A stretch of DNA of 40,461 nucleotides from Oscillospiraceae bacterium (GCA_015064685.1 SVRT01000023.1:1-40461); one strand, 5' to 3'. Counted from the first letter of the stretch, positions 23,967 to 34,100 are shown. Numbers and translations are program-made. Notes: generated by a model from the letters alone, not told the origin.

Positions 23967-25841
23967 TCAGTCTTGTCTGTTAACGGTGGTGTAGCTTGAG
24001 TAGAGGTACCAGACGAAGTTGCCGTCGAAGCCCTTGCCGCCGAAGCGGTATAGTCTCTCCTCCTCAAGCTCCTCGATGGTGTCTATTTCACCTTTTATAT
24101 AAGCGGATATGCGCGCTTTTGTCGTTTCAAAACGGGCGAGAGTCGCGCCGTAGTGCATATCGTTCGCTTCCCAGCCAAGTGGCTTATTATGAAGCATCCA
24201 CGCCTTCATATGCGCTTCCCTGAAGTCCTTCATCTTTGCGATCATCACGTCGCACTCGTCAATAAACGGAACAAGCGCGTCACGGGTTCCGCTATCGTAC
24301 GCCGATTTGAGTCTTACACCGAAATTCGCTTTATTCTCAAGCAAAGAGGTCAATTTCTGTGTTACCTCGTAAGCTTCGGCAAATATACCGAGATCGCCGT
24401 GGTCTGCCATTTTTTCGCTCGCGTCCTTATAGTACGCGACGGTGTCAAGTTCATCTATGTGAGCGTCGATAAGTCCGATAAGCGGGTCGTTATAGAGCAT
24501 TGCGCGACAGAGACTTACGTCGCTTCCGTCGGGATGCTGGCAGAGCTCGGTCTTAATAATATCGTCGTAATTTGCGCCGCAGGTTATACGGAAGCATTCC
24601 TTCGCACTCTCAAGGCTGAATCCACCCTTATAGTCGTAGTCGGCATACCAGCAAAGTCCCGCAAGCGAGAGGATGAGATCGCTTTCTCCTCCGTTGACCC
24701 ATATCGTTGCTATGATCTCGCTGACACCCTTATGCTTGCAGGCGTCGAGCGCGGGGATTGTGAACTTGAGCGAGCGGCTGAAGAGAGGCCCGTGTCCGCT
24801 CCAGAGCCATATTCCGCCCGCAAAAAGAGTGTCCTTGCCGAACACTTCGTGGTGCTTGTCTATATTTATCGCGTAGAACTCCTCGTTGTCGCGGTAGTAG
24901 TCCCAGAATACCTGCTGTATTCCCTTCGGTACCTTTGCCTTGACCTCGTCGGAAAATTGCACGCGCACGTCGTAGTCGGTGTAATTCTCGAGGTCCTTTC
25001 CCGCAAGGCGGAAGAACATATCGCTCCACATCATAGGCTCGAGTCCCTCTGCGCGTGCCATTTCTATAACGCGCGCCATATGCTCGAAATATATATCGTC
25101 CTGATTGCGAAGTCCGTGTATCTCGAGGTATTTGCCGCGACCTATATCGTTGGTCTCGTCCATACCTACGTGAACTCGTCTCGTCGTAAAGCACTCCTTG
25201 ACCGTTCTGAACATATCCGCGATGAGCTTGTACGTTTCCTCCGCTCCGACGAGCATTACGTTCTTCGTATCTCTGTACGGTGCCGCCGCGCCCCAATGAA
25301 GGTGCGTTGCAAGGTGTCCGAGGACCTGGATGCAGGGTATCATCTCGATTCCAAGCTTTTGTGCGTATGCGTCAAGCTCCTTCATTTCCGCTTTCGTATA
25401 TCTTCCGCGCATATGGCCGAAATAGGGTCTGCCCTCAATCTCGTAGGTGTCCTCGGTATAGAGCATAAACATATTCTGCCCCATCAGCGCCATTTTTCGG
25501 AGCATCAGCTTGACCGTTTTTACGTTCATAACGACGTTTCTTGACATATCCACCATCGCGCCGTTGGTCTTGAATATCGGTGACTCGGAAAGAGTTAATT
25601 TCTCTTCTCCGCGTTTGATGGCATCAACGAGATATGCAAGTCCGCGGAAAAATCTCGCTTTTCCGTCTCCGTAGGTGATCGTAGCTTTATTGTTTGAGTA
25701 TGATACAGAAAGGATGCTTTCCTCACTCCTTTTAGCGGTAACCACAACGTCTGCGTCATCACAAACGGTTACGCCAAGCTCGGGAGCAAGGAGGGCTATG
25801 CCGTCCACAAGCTCCTTTACACACCTGAATTTTATTTTCAT
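23967..25841 (-). CDS. Beta-N-acetylhexosaminidase, GH20
   Basis: 624 residues starting MKIKFRCVKEL; GGAGG 8 bases before the ATG at 25841 decides it against 22 extra codons that lie over the promoter. An N-terminal alpha/beta domain (about 1-90) precedes the TIM-barrel. The catalytic Asp-Glu pair is D228-E229 in RRVHVGMDETND. Conserved barrel pieces FMLYTEDTYEI and IPCIQVLGHLATHLHW are present. The C-terminal 200 residues are helical. There is no signal peptide. It probably removes terminal GlcNAc/GalNAc from imported glycans. Neighbours: oxidoreductase, sugar-linked regulator and transporter genes. Confidence 0.9.
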   Translation of the reverse strand: MKIKFRCVKELVDGIALLAPELGVTVCDDADVVVTAKRSEESILSVSYSNNKATITYGDGKARFFRGLAYLVDAIKRGEEKLTLSESPIFKTNGAMVDMSRNVVMNVKTVKLMLRKMALMGQNMFMLYTEDTYEIEGRPYFGHMRGRYTKAEMKELDAYAQKLGIEMIPCIQVLGHLATHLHWGAAAPYRDTKNVMLVGAEETYKLIADMFRTVKECFTTRRVHVGMDETNDIGRGKYLEIHGLRNQDDIYFEHMARVIEMARAEGLEPMMWSDMFFRLAGKDLENYTDYDVRVQFSDEVKAKVPKGIQQVFWDYYRDNEEFYAINIDKHHEVFGKDTLFAGGIWLWSGHGPLFSRSLKFTIPALDACKHKGVSEIIATIWVNGGESDLILSLAGLCWYADYDYKGGFSLESAKECFRITCGANYDDIIKTELCQHPDGSDVSLCRAMLYNDPLIGLIDAHIDELDTVAYYKDASEKMADHGDLGIFAEAYEVTQKLTSLLENKANFGVRLKSAYDSGTRDALVPFIDECDVMIAKMKDFREAHMKAWMLHNKPLGWEANDMHYGATLARFETTKARISAYIKGEIDTIEELEEERLYRFGGKGFDGNFVWYLYSSYTTVNRQD

Positions 25842-25874
25842 AATTTGCACCTCCAAATATTTGGATTTTATAAA

Positions 25875-25903
25875 ATTATAGCAAACTATCCATTGTTTTT
25901 CAA
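25875..25903 (-). promoter_or_regulatory. Promoter of the GH20 gene
   Basis: On the minus strand TTGAAA (25898-25903), 17 bases, TATAAT (25875-25880) with a TGC extension. Confidence 0.88.
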
Positions 25904-25913
25904 GCACTTTATT

Positions 25914-25945
25914 AAAAAACGCGGAGAAAAGTCAAATTTCTCCGC
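25914..25945 (-). terminator. Terminator of the oxidoreductase gene
   Basis: GCGGAGAAA and TTTCTCCGC pair (25937-25945 with 25921-25929), followed on the minus strand by GTTTTTTAA. It overlaps the region just upstream of the GH20 promoter and insulates the two genes. Confidence 0.9.
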
Positions 25946-25955
25946 TATTTTTTAT

Positions 25956-27209
25956 TTATTCTTCAATAAGCTTTCTGTTCCACGCCATCTGCTCCTCCGT
26001 GGGTCTGAAATCGGTGTGTGAGCAGCAAGGAATTGTTGGTTTTCCGCCTTTCAAATTATAGAAAGGTGTCTCTCGGTCGTTTTCGTATGCCTTGCAATCC
26101 TCCTCGCATCTGAAATCGGGAATATCGTAGGGCTTACCCCCGTTCAACACGGAGCGGTGGCCGAGTATCGCTACCGACGACATCGCAACCGCACTGTAAA
26201 CGTCAAAGGGATGCTCAGGCTGGACACCCTTTGTTATACACTCGAGAAAATAGCGCGCGGTGAGGTAGTCTCCACCACCGTGACCGCTCTTTTTGATGAT
26301 CTCCTCGTCGGGGTCGTTCCAATCGGGGGTATATAAATTGATCGCCTGCATTCCCTCGGGAATCTCCCACTCATTATAGCGAAGCATTACCTGCTCACCC
26401 ATTCCGCGGAGATTCTCTATCTGTCCCTTTGTGCCGCATACGCGGTAGGAGTTGCCGTGTGCGCCAAAGCCTGCACAGCCCGTTACTCTGAAAACGCTTC
26501 CGTCATCGTTCTCTGTCATAATGATACCCGCACGGTCGCCGACAAAGCTTGACGAGGGGGCATCACCGGGTATCGGAGCAAAGCACGCATGCGCGCTTAC
26601 CTTTTTAGGTGTTGCTCCCGTTGCTCGCATAACCGGACCTAATGAGTGAGTTATATAGTAGGTTCTTGGCAGATAGTTGCGCCAATGCTCGTCAAAATAG
26701 GTATATTCCTTTTTAAAGTCAAAGTTGAACGGGTTTCCGGGGTGATTATACTCCCCTTCAGCATAGAGTATCTTGCCAAGCATTCCGCCGTCAACCACTC
26801 TCTTCATCTCGCGGTTGAAGAGCATCTGGGGATAGTTTTCCGCAAGCATATAGATCGAATTGCTCTTTTCAAATGCGCGGATAAGCTCAACACCCTCCGC
26901 CATAGTTCCGTTACTGATGCACTCGCTGAAAACGTGGAGTCCGTGCTCAAAACACTTGATCGCGTAAGGAGTGTGCTCGTGGAAAAAGTTTGCAAGGATG
27001 ACCGCGTCCATGTCGTGCTTTACAAACTCGTCAAAATCGTGATACACCGCAACGTCACCAACGATCTTCAGGTACTTTTCAAGTGCCGCCTTGCGTGATT
27101 CCAGCTCACATACTGCTACTATCTCGCAATTTTTTTGAAGCATAAACGCCTGCGAAAGCGTGCCTCCGCGCGATCCCGCGCCAAATACGCCTATTCTGAT
27201 CTTCTTCAT
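25956..27209 (-). CDS. Gfo/Idh/MocA-family oxidoreductase
   Basis: 417 residues. The N-terminal Rossmann domain has GVFGAGSRGG (7-16); the C-terminal alpha/beta domain includes AEGEYNHPGNP and the region HGGGDYLTARYFLECI. The family uses NAD(P) to oxidise or epimerise sugars, inositols or glycosidic derivatives. The usual EKP motif reads E96-C97-I98 (HVFSECISN), so the catalytic-type Lys is missing; this occurs in some sublineages and makes the reaction uncertain. AAAGGA 11 bases before the ATG. It follows the EamA gene with repeat copy 3 in between and may be co-transcribed through it. Confidence 0.88.
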   Translation of the reverse strand: MKKIRIGVFGAGSRGGTLSQAFMLQKNCEIVAVCELESRKAALEKYLKIVGDVAVYHDFDEFVKHDMDAVILANFFHEHTPYAIKCFEHGLHVFSECISNGTMAEGVELIRAFEKSNSIYMLAENYPQMLFNREMKRVVDGGMLGKILYAEGEYNHPGNPFNFDFKKEYTYFDEHWRNYLPRTYYITHSLGPVMRATGATPKKVSAHACFAPIPGDAPSSSFVGDRAGIIMTENDDGSVFRVTGCAGFGAHGNSYRVCGTKGQIENLRGMGEQVMLRYNEWEIPEGMQAINLYTPDWNDPDEEIIKKSGHGGGDYLTARYFLECITKGVQPEHPFDVYSAVAMSSVAILGHRSVLNGGKPYDIPDFRCEEDCKAYENDRETPFYNLKGGKPTIPCCSHTDFRPTEEQMAWNRKLIEE

Positions 27210-27233
27210 TGTCTTATTTTCCTTTCATTTTTT

Positions 27234-27490
27234 TCAAATTTTGATTTGTCGGTCTGTTAAGCCTTCCCCAGCGGGGAAGGGGGACCGCGTAAGCGGTGGA
27301 TGAGGAGGTCGCTCTTTCAAGGGTTTCACGTCCTTTAATCATCTTGTTTCATTGCAAAGAATCATTGCGCCACAAGACAAAATCCACAAAATTCCCGTGA
27401 CGAATGTCTTAATGGCGACCTCCTCATCCACCACCTTCGGTGGTCCCCCTTCTCCGCTGGAGAAGGCTATTCGTTAAATTGCAATTTATT
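27234..27490 (+). repeat. MITE/BIME-like inverted-repeat element, copy 3
   Basis: Same orientation as copy 1: type A end CCTTCCCCAGCGGGGAAGG with ACCGCGTAAGCGGT (one loop base differs from copy 1), core containing CAAAATCCACAAAATTCCCGTG, type B end ACCACCTTCGGTGGT with CCTTCTCCGCTGGAGAAGG, and flank GGCTATTCGT as in the other copies. Its right end lies 2 bases from the stop codon of the EamA gene, so it separates that gene from the oxidoreductase gene. Confidence 0.88.
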
Positions 27491-27492
27491 TG

Positions 27493-28359
27493 TTAAATCG
27501 GTATAGCAAACAGCAAAAGCAGACCTACAAATGCGAGGGCAACCGATAGGAGCTCGCGCTTTGACGGCTTTTTCTCTCCGAAAAAGCAGACAAGAGTGGA
27601 CATTATCATTACGCCTCCCGTCACCATCGGGTACTGTACCGATGCGTCTACGTGCGCAAGAGCTAAGACAAGAATGAAATTTGCTACCCTATTGATACTT
27701 CCCTTTGCCGCCGCGATCATTCCTATGCCGACAGTGTATTTCGGCATCTGATATCTGCCGCGCTTTGCAAGTATGATCCAGAGCAAACCCGAGATGACAA
27801 TAGTCCATGCCGCGCCGTACATTGAGTATGCCGCAGCACTCGTCTTTTCAAATGGCATTTCGTTGAAAAGCTTTGAGAGGACTCCCGACATTCCGTTGAG
27901 CACGAAAATACCGATATAGTAAATATATCCTTTCTTTCCATCACCAATCTTGACCGTCAGAGCAAGTGACGCTACAATAAACACAACGCAAACTATTTTG
28001 GCTAACGTGATCTCCTCGCCATAAAAAACTATTCCTTGCGCAAACGGCAATATCATTCCGCCGAGCATTGAAAAAAGCGAATAGATCGACAGATTTGTTG
28101 TCTCAAGCGCTTTAAATGAAAGATAAGTAAATGCAATCCCGTTTATTGCAACAAAGAACGACATTATAAGCGTAAACGGGGTAAATTCAAATTTTATTCC
28201 GTTAATTATAAATAAGACTATAAGTCCCGCCACAGCTCCGATGCAGGATGACTCCATACTTGAGAGCAGATTGCTCGAGCGTCTCTTCCTGTACACGTCG
28301 TTCAGCGCAAAGCAACCGCCGAGCATCGCCACCGAAAGCATTATCAATGCGTAATACAC
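27493..28359 (-). CDS. EamA/DMT-family transporter
   Basis: 288 residues, with about ten hydrophobic helices in two repeats (for example MLSVAMLGGCFAL, IVLFIINGI and a final ALAFVGLLLLFAIPI), the normal size for drug/metabolite transporters of the EamA group. It moves small metabolites across the cytoplasmic membrane; substrate unknown, possibly a sugar or sugar derivative given the neighbours. The start is a GTG at 28359 with GAGGTG 6 bases upstream; no better ATG exists. Confidence 0.87.
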   Translation of the reverse strand: MYYALIMLSVAMLGGCFALNDVYRKRRSSNLLSSMESSCIGAVAGLIVLFIINGIKFEFTPFTLIMSFFVAINGIAFTYLSFKALETTNLSIYSLFSMLGGMILPFAQGIVFYGEEITLAKIVCVVFIVASLALTVKIGDGKKGYIYYIGIFVLNGMSGVLSKLFNEMPFEKTSAAAYSMYGAAWTIVISGLLWIILAKRGRYQMPKYTVGIGMIAAAKGSINRVANFILVLALAHVDASVQYPMVTGGVMIMSTLVCFFGEKKPSKRELLSVALAFVGLLLLFAIPI

Positions 28360-28390
28360 TTTTTCACCTCTTTTTGCGTTTTACATACTC

Positions 28391-28418
28391 ATTATAGCAT
28401 CAGAAAAAAAGTATTCAA
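28391..28418 (-). promoter_or_regulatory. Promoter of the EamA gene
   Basis: On the minus strand TTGAAT (28413-28418), 16 bases, TATAAT (28391-28396) with TGC extension. It faces away from the AraC promoter 44 bases to the right, so one operator could serve both. Confidence 0.75.
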
Positions 28419-28461
28419 TGGATTATTTCGATGAATTTATGTAAAAAAGTTAGTTTTATAC

Positions 28462-28490
28462 TTGATTTTGTTTTTTAAAGGTGCTATACT
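28462..28490 (+). promoter_or_regulatory. Promoter of the AraC-PHP operon
   Basis: TTGATT (28462-28467), 17 bases, TATACT (28485-28490) with a TGC extension, 31 bases before the AraC start codon. Confidence 0.75.
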
Positions 28491-28521
28491 TATCAAAAGA
28501 GACATATCGGGAGGTGAATCG

Positions 28522-29334
28522 ATGAAAAGAAATAATATCTGCAAGTTTCCAAGTTCATCTGCTATCGGTGGAACGATTTCCGTATCGAGATTCGTAAAGG
28601 AGACCGATGAAAGTGTAATGACGTCAAAGTGCCGTCTTGACTCTCACAGGATGATTCTTGTAGTCGAGGGAAACGGGCAATTTGTGATAAACCAAGACCT
28701 GTACAACGTCGAACAAGGAACGCTTCTTTTTGTCTTTGCTGATGACGAGCTTGCTCTTTTCTCCGGCTCACCGATCTACATATATATTGACTATTTGGGT
28801 GCAAGGGCGAATGATCTTCACCGCAGATTTGACATAACGCCCCTTACACGCGCATACGGTGGATTTGATGGGCTTATACCTCTCTGGCAGGAGAGCCTCG
28901 CTCGAGCATCTGATAAAACCGTAGATCTTGCAACTGAAAGTATTCTTCTCTATACCTTTTCGCGTCTTTCCAATACGACAAGTGAAAAAAACGGAATAAT
29001 CGGAAGGATCGCGGAAATTACAGAGCAGGATTTTGGCGATCCCGATCTGACGCTGTCCAAGATTGCAGAATCACTATGCTACCACCCGAAATATTTATCT
29101 CATCTTTTCAAGGAAAAGATGAGCATGAGCTATTCGGAATATTTACGCTCCGTAAGGCTGAAATATGCCGTTACCTTATTCGATCACGGCATTGACTCGA
29201 TTAAAAACGTGGCTCTTCTCTCGGGATTCTCGGATCCGCTCTATTTTTCAAAGGTTTTTAAGGATAATATCGGAGTTTCACCCAAGAGCTACATAAAAAA
29301 CAAATCAGGCAACAAAAGCGGCATAAATGAATAA
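28522..29334 (+). CDS. AraC-family transcriptional regulator
   Basis: 270 residues starting MKRNNICKF; GGGAGGTG before the ATG at 28522 decides it against 20 upstream codons that overlap the promoter. The N-terminal half is a cupin-like sensor (HRMILVVEGNGQFVINQD). The C-terminal ~100 residues hold the two helix-turn-helices: LTLSKIAESLCYHPKYLSHLFKE and the signature IKNVALLSGFSDPLYFSKVFKDNIGVSPKSY. Such regulators usually respond to sugars. It is divergent from EamA/Gfo and 14 bases before the PHP gene. Confidence 0.93.
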   Translation: MKRNNICKFPSSSAIGGTISVSRFVKETDESVMTSKCRLDSHRMILVVEGNGQFVINQDLYNVEQGTLLFVFADDELALFSGSPIYIYIDYLGARANDLHRRFDITPLTRAYGGFDGLIPLWQESLARASDKTVDLATESILLYTFSRLSNTTSEKNGIIGRIAEITEQDFGDPDLTLSKIAESLCYHPKYLSHLFKEKMSMSYSEYLRSVRLKYAVTLFDHGIDSIKNVALLSGFSDPLYFSKVFKDNIGVSPKSYIKNKSGNKSGINE

Positions 29335-29348
29335 ATCGAGGTATTGAC

Positions 29349-31130
29349 ATGGTTTCACTTTCAAAAAAACATATAGATTCATACGTTGGAGACGTAATAC
29401 CGCTTTATCTTTGCGGTGATGGGATAAGCAAGGATTCGCCCGTCGAATGGCGCGTCGAGGGAAACGCCGCGGCTCTGCGCGGCTTTTCGGGAAAGGGTGC
29501 GCACTCGTTTGATAACGGCGTGCTTATCTCTCTTATCAAGGAGGGCGACGGCGAGGTCGTAGCGGCGTTTGGCGGTAATGAGTATCGAGCGTCGGTTCAT
29601 GCAAGACAAATGATCCACGCGTCAAGCGAGGACGAGCTGAATTTCTACGTGGGTGACATGCATTGCCACACGACCGACATTCACGAGTGCGATGTGTTTG
29701 CCAAGCACGAAACGGCAGATATCTCCGATCTTGTAAATTACGTCAAGGACAAGGACAGGATAGACGCGACGGTTATTACAGACCACGCGGACGTAACCAA
29801 CGACTACGACTTTTTCCGCGGCTTTTGTCTCGTTGAGGATTGCTCGTCTCCTGTGATCTTTGCGGGCGCAGAATCCGAGATCATGTATACCGAAAATGAC
29901 CGTCTTGGAATTCTTCACCGTCATTCGGGCGAGCTTGTAAGCCTTATGAGCGCGGGATATATTCATTGCGACACGTATGATGAATTTGAGCGTGAGATCT
30001 CGCTCTCCCCTGCCCCCATCGGCATTTTCGCGCATCCGCACGTGGTCGGATACAGCACGAAGGGTATCTGGAACTTTGACTTTGCAAAGCACAACACCAA
30101 GACTATGCTCCACATTATGCGAGGTATTGAGACGGGCAACGGCGGTGACAACAAGGAAAATCTCCTTCACGAATACGCCTACTCTCAGGCTCTTGACGCA
30201 GGCTTTCGCGTAAGCGTCACGCAGTCGAGCGACTCTCACGGACCCGTCTGGGGATACGACTGTCTTGCAGGCAAGACTATTATTATGGCAAAAGAAAAGA
30301 GCCGAGAGGCATTTCACGACGCATTCAGAAGCAATCGCTTCTACGCCTGCGAATCGGGTAACGTGAAGCTTTCCTACCGTGTAAATGGCAAGAAGGCTCC
30401 CGCAGATCTTGATCTCGCGGACAGATACGATTTTCATATCGAGCTTGATTATTTCAAGGACGACATTACGACTTTTCCAACTCTCTGTCAGGTCATCTCG
30501 GACTACGGAAACGTGGTTTATGAGACAGGTGTGACCGAAAACACGCTTGATTTCACGGTGACGTCCGACACGGCGAGATATTTCTATCTAAAACTCATTG
30601 ACGGCGAAGGGCGAAAGACCTGGTCTACGCCCGTCTGGTGCTCGAGAGAATTTGACGAGCCCGAGAGCTTTGATTCACTCGTTCCGCTTGATATGAGCGG
30701 CTTTACTGCAACATCGAACAGCTCGGACGCCTACACGGCGATAAATGGCGACCCGTTTGATTCCTGGGAGTCCGGAGAGCATACGCCCTCCCTGCTTATC
30801 GATATGGGTGATGAGAGGGATATTTGCGCACTCGGTCATTATCCGCACGTTGTCATAAGGCAGGACAGACCCGCGGGCTGGAATACGCGCGACGAATCAA
30901 AGCATATCGTTACACGGTTCAAGATTCACGTGAGCCAAGACGGACAGAGCTTTCGTGAGGTCGCATCGGTCACTATGCAGGCGCTCGGATGCGAGAGGAT
31001 AGTTAAGTTCGATAAGGTACGTGCAAGATTTGTTAAATTCGAGGTAGGCGGTAATGTCGGCATAGATTCGCGCAAGCCAAATTACGCAGATACAAACGCG
31101 AAGATCGGTAATATTACGATTTTTGAATAA
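29349..31130 (+). CDS. PHP-domain phosphoesterase with discoidin-like C-terminal domain
   Basis: 593 residues. An N-terminal beta-sandwich (1-95) leads to a PHP domain with metal-site motifs: GDMHCHTT (H105, H107), TDHAD (D145, H146), E175 in AGAESE, FAHPH (H229, H231) and SDSHG (D294, H296). After a beta-rich middle part, about 455-593 looks like an F5/8 type C (discoidin) fold (NSSDAYTAINGDPFDSWESG, ..FVKFEVGG). No signal peptide is seen. PHP proteins with carbohydrate-binding-like domains probably act on phosphorylated glycan or nucleotide compounds, but the substrate is unknown. GAGGT 6 bases before the ATG; co-transcribed with the AraC gene. Confidence 0.85.
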   Translation: MVSLSKKHIDSYVGDVIPLYLCGDGISKDSPVEWRVEGNAAALRGFSGKGAHSFDNGVLISLIKEGDGEVVAAFGGNEYRASVHARQMIHASSEDELNFYVGDMHCHTTDIHECDVFAKHETADISDLVNYVKDKDRIDATVITDHADVTNDYDFFRGFCLVEDCSSPVIFAGAESEIMYTENDRLGILHRHSGELVSLMSAGYIHCDTYDEFEREISLSPAPIGIFAHPHVVGYSTKGIWNFDFAKHNTKTMLHIMRGIETGNGGDNKENLLHEYAYSQALDAGFRVSVTQSSDSHGPVWGYDCLAGKTIIMAKEKSREAFHDAFRSNRFYACESGNVKLSYRVNGKKAPADLDLADRYDFHIELDYFKDDITTFPTLCQVISDYGNVVYETGVTENTLDFTVTSDTARYFYLKLIDGEGRKTWSTPVWCSREFDEPESFDSLVPLDMSGFTATSNSSDAYTAINGDPFDSWESGEHTPSLLIDMGDERDICALGHYPHVVIRQDRPAGWNTRDESKHIVTRFKIHVSQDGQSFREVASVTMQALGCERIVKFDKVRARFVKFEVGGNVGIDSRKPNYADTNAKIGNITIFE

Positions 31131-31136
31131 AAAGTT

Positions 31137-31166
31137 GGAGCGGTGCTTGGCACCGCTCCTGTTTTT
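31137..31166. terminator. Terminator between the convergent PHP and sensor genes
   Basis: Arms GGAGCGGTGC (31137-31146) and GCACCGCTCC (31150-31159) around TTG, followed by TGTTTTTC on the + strand. Confidence 0.92.
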
Positions 31167-31174
31167 CACTTTTT

Positions 31175-34100
31175 TTACTTTAATTTGGGATATTTGCCGT
31201 TTTCAAAGTCAAGCTCGGAGAGATCCCATACGTCTTCGCTCCAGCCGAGAGTCTTTGTGTAAAACTCCGAGTCGTTGAGCTGATCAAGGCTGCATTTCTG
31301 TACTCCCTCATGCCTTGAGTCGAATGCGTACAAAACATTGGTGTAGCAATTCTCTGCAACGATCTTTTCAATTCCGAATGACGGTTCACCGAGAATTATT
31401 CCCGCACCTTGGCGTTCACTCGTGTCGCTGACCTTACCGACGTTTACGCAATTCTTAACGAATACGTTAAGTCCTGTGTCTCCTCCAGAGTAGAATATTC
31501 CCGATACACTGTATCCGCTTACGTCTCCGAAATTGATGCAGTTTTCGATAATACAAGTGCCGCCGGATGAGCGAGACCCAAGTATTCCGCTACCGTGGCT
31601 TATCGAGCCGTAGTTTACACAGTCCTTGAGAGTACCGTCACTTCCGCCGCCCGAGATTCCTCCCGCCAGAGTTCTTCGCGCATCGTCCTGTACAATGTCA
31701 CCGTAATTCTGGCAACGTATAGCTGTACCAATGGCTCCGCCTATTCCACCGGTGTACCCATTTTCGCAATCTACAGTCTCATTTGATCTGACCGTGATCT
31801 TACCGTAATTTATGCAATCCACCACATACGTTAGATTTGCTCCGACTATTCCGCCGCAATGGCTTTCGTGCTCCTCACTCTTAAAAAAGACCATATCGCC
31901 ATAATTGATACATCCCTCAAGCGTGCCTCCTTCTCCAGTAATCCCACCTACACACCAACCATTAGCCGAAGTAATGCTTGCATAATTGACACAATTCTTA
32001 ATTATTCCCGCATTCGAACCAATTAATCCTCCTACACACGTATCACCCGTCACGCTTATCTCAGATGTCTCGTCTATAGAGCAGTTCATAACGATACCTT
32101 TCTCGCTTCTGTCTGCGATAAGTCCTCCATTTGCACCGGAAAGCGTTGTCATAACGTACGTGTTCTCAAACCTTAAATCCGTAACCACTCCGTAAAGGGT
32201 TTTGAAAAGGCCAAATCCCCGTCCTTCTCTGAGAGAACCGACTAAAGACATATTCTTGAGAGCGTGTCCCTTTCCGTTCAGCACTCCGTTAAAATCACGC
32301 GGAGTCCATTTCACTCCCGAAAGGTCTATGTCCGCTGTCAGCTCGTAATATCTTCCTTCCTCGGAAGAAGCCAGCATATCGGCAAACTCCTGCGCATTGG
32401 ATATATAAACAACGTCATCGTATCCTAACTCGTGGCATCTGACATAGACATTTTCAGGAATTATCTCCATAGTGATGCTTTGGCTTTCTCCGATCACGTA
32501 AACGCTCCATATTGCATTTCCGCTCGCAGAATGCGGATACTCTACTGCATATTCATAATCACTTACTTTAATAATATCCTCAGACGTAAAGATCAGTTTT
32601 TCGTTTATTCCCTCAGTTTTAAGCTCAAGATGCGTTACTTCATAAGGAGTATGACTGCCAACGGTGATCTTGAAATACTTTTTGTCGCTCGGGAAGAGCC
32701 AGTATACAGGCTCGAAGCTTTCATTTGTAAACTCCATCTCCGCTATATTTACGTTTTCCTGAATATATGCGTTGACCGACATACCGTCTTCAAGCATTAC
32801 GTCGTACGAGTCTCCGCTCGGCATCATTATGCTCAAGCCCTCAAGCGTGAAGCTCACGTCACCCACCATGCTTTCATCGGTCCAGAATTCTATAGCAATG
32901 CTGTCTGCTTCGAATAAGCTTACCTGTATTTCATATTTTCTGCCGTTGACGATGGCATGAGTGACTCTGGCGCCGTCAGGATTGTCCAATTGAGCGTCTA
33001 AGAATATCTGACAGCCCTCAAACAGCACATCCTGTGTGTTAGCTAACCTAAACCTAGTTACATTTATGTACGGTCTTGTGTTGAGCGAATATTCAATTCT
33101 CTTTTCCTGCATTCCCTTACCGTCGTTCAAGTCAAACTGATACTCTATTGCCACGGTATACTTTGTGTAAGAATTCAGCGAATTGAATTCAATTTTCATA
33201 TCGGTATTCCTTGCAACAAGCAATTCACCGCTGTAAAGCTTTACGCTATAAGACACAAGTGTTTTATCGGTATCGGTATGATCATACGAGCCGATTATTG
33301 TGAAAGTATCAGCCGTTATATCATTAAACTTGAAGACCGGCTCTGCTTTTGCAAGCGTTTTTATTTCAACACTCTTTTCAGTAATGTGACTGCCGCTACC
33401 GTCATTAAGATCATACTGCGCAACGAGCATATAAGTATTATTCGAAAGAAGTCCGTCGATTCTCGTGTCTGTTACGGGTATGTCTCTTACCTTCTCACCA
33501 CCCCGGAAAAGTGTCAGAGACGTAAGCGTCTTATTTTCAACAAGATCGTTCCATTCAATTAAGAATTCCACTCCGTCCTGTGACGTATCCTTAATATCTA
33601 TGACAAATATGCTCTCCGTCCTGAACTTTCTTGACAAAAGGACGTGATCCGCCATTCCCTGTCCGTCAAGTGAATCATAGTGTGCAACAACTCTGCACTC
33701 ATATTCGGTATCCTTTTCAAGAGACTCGAAGATCACATTCTCTCGCTCAAAATTCGAGATGTCCTTTCGAGAGACGACATTGCCGTCCTTCAAAAGCTCC
33801 ACCCATACGTTTCCGCCGGACATTTCTATCATGCCGAGCTCATCGGAAAGCGAAACGTCAAATCCTATACTGTCAAGTCCGATCTTCTCCTCGGTTATCT
33901 TGGACGCAGGCTGTTTATCGGTATATACGCCTATCTTTATGGTGCGGTTGCCCTCCATAACGACGTCCTTAATCTCGGTACCGTCAACGTACTTGATCGC
34001 GTCGATAGTATATTCAATTATACCCTCGGCATCGCCGACGTTGCATTTAAGAATGAGGTTCTCCATATCCGAGCCTTCCTCGAACATATATGAGGAATAC

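Noticed and set aside
24153-25544. 463-aa + strand open frame opposite the GH20 gene
   Set aside because: Antisense shadow; the GH20 strand has the DE catalytic pair, a promoter and a good ribosome site.
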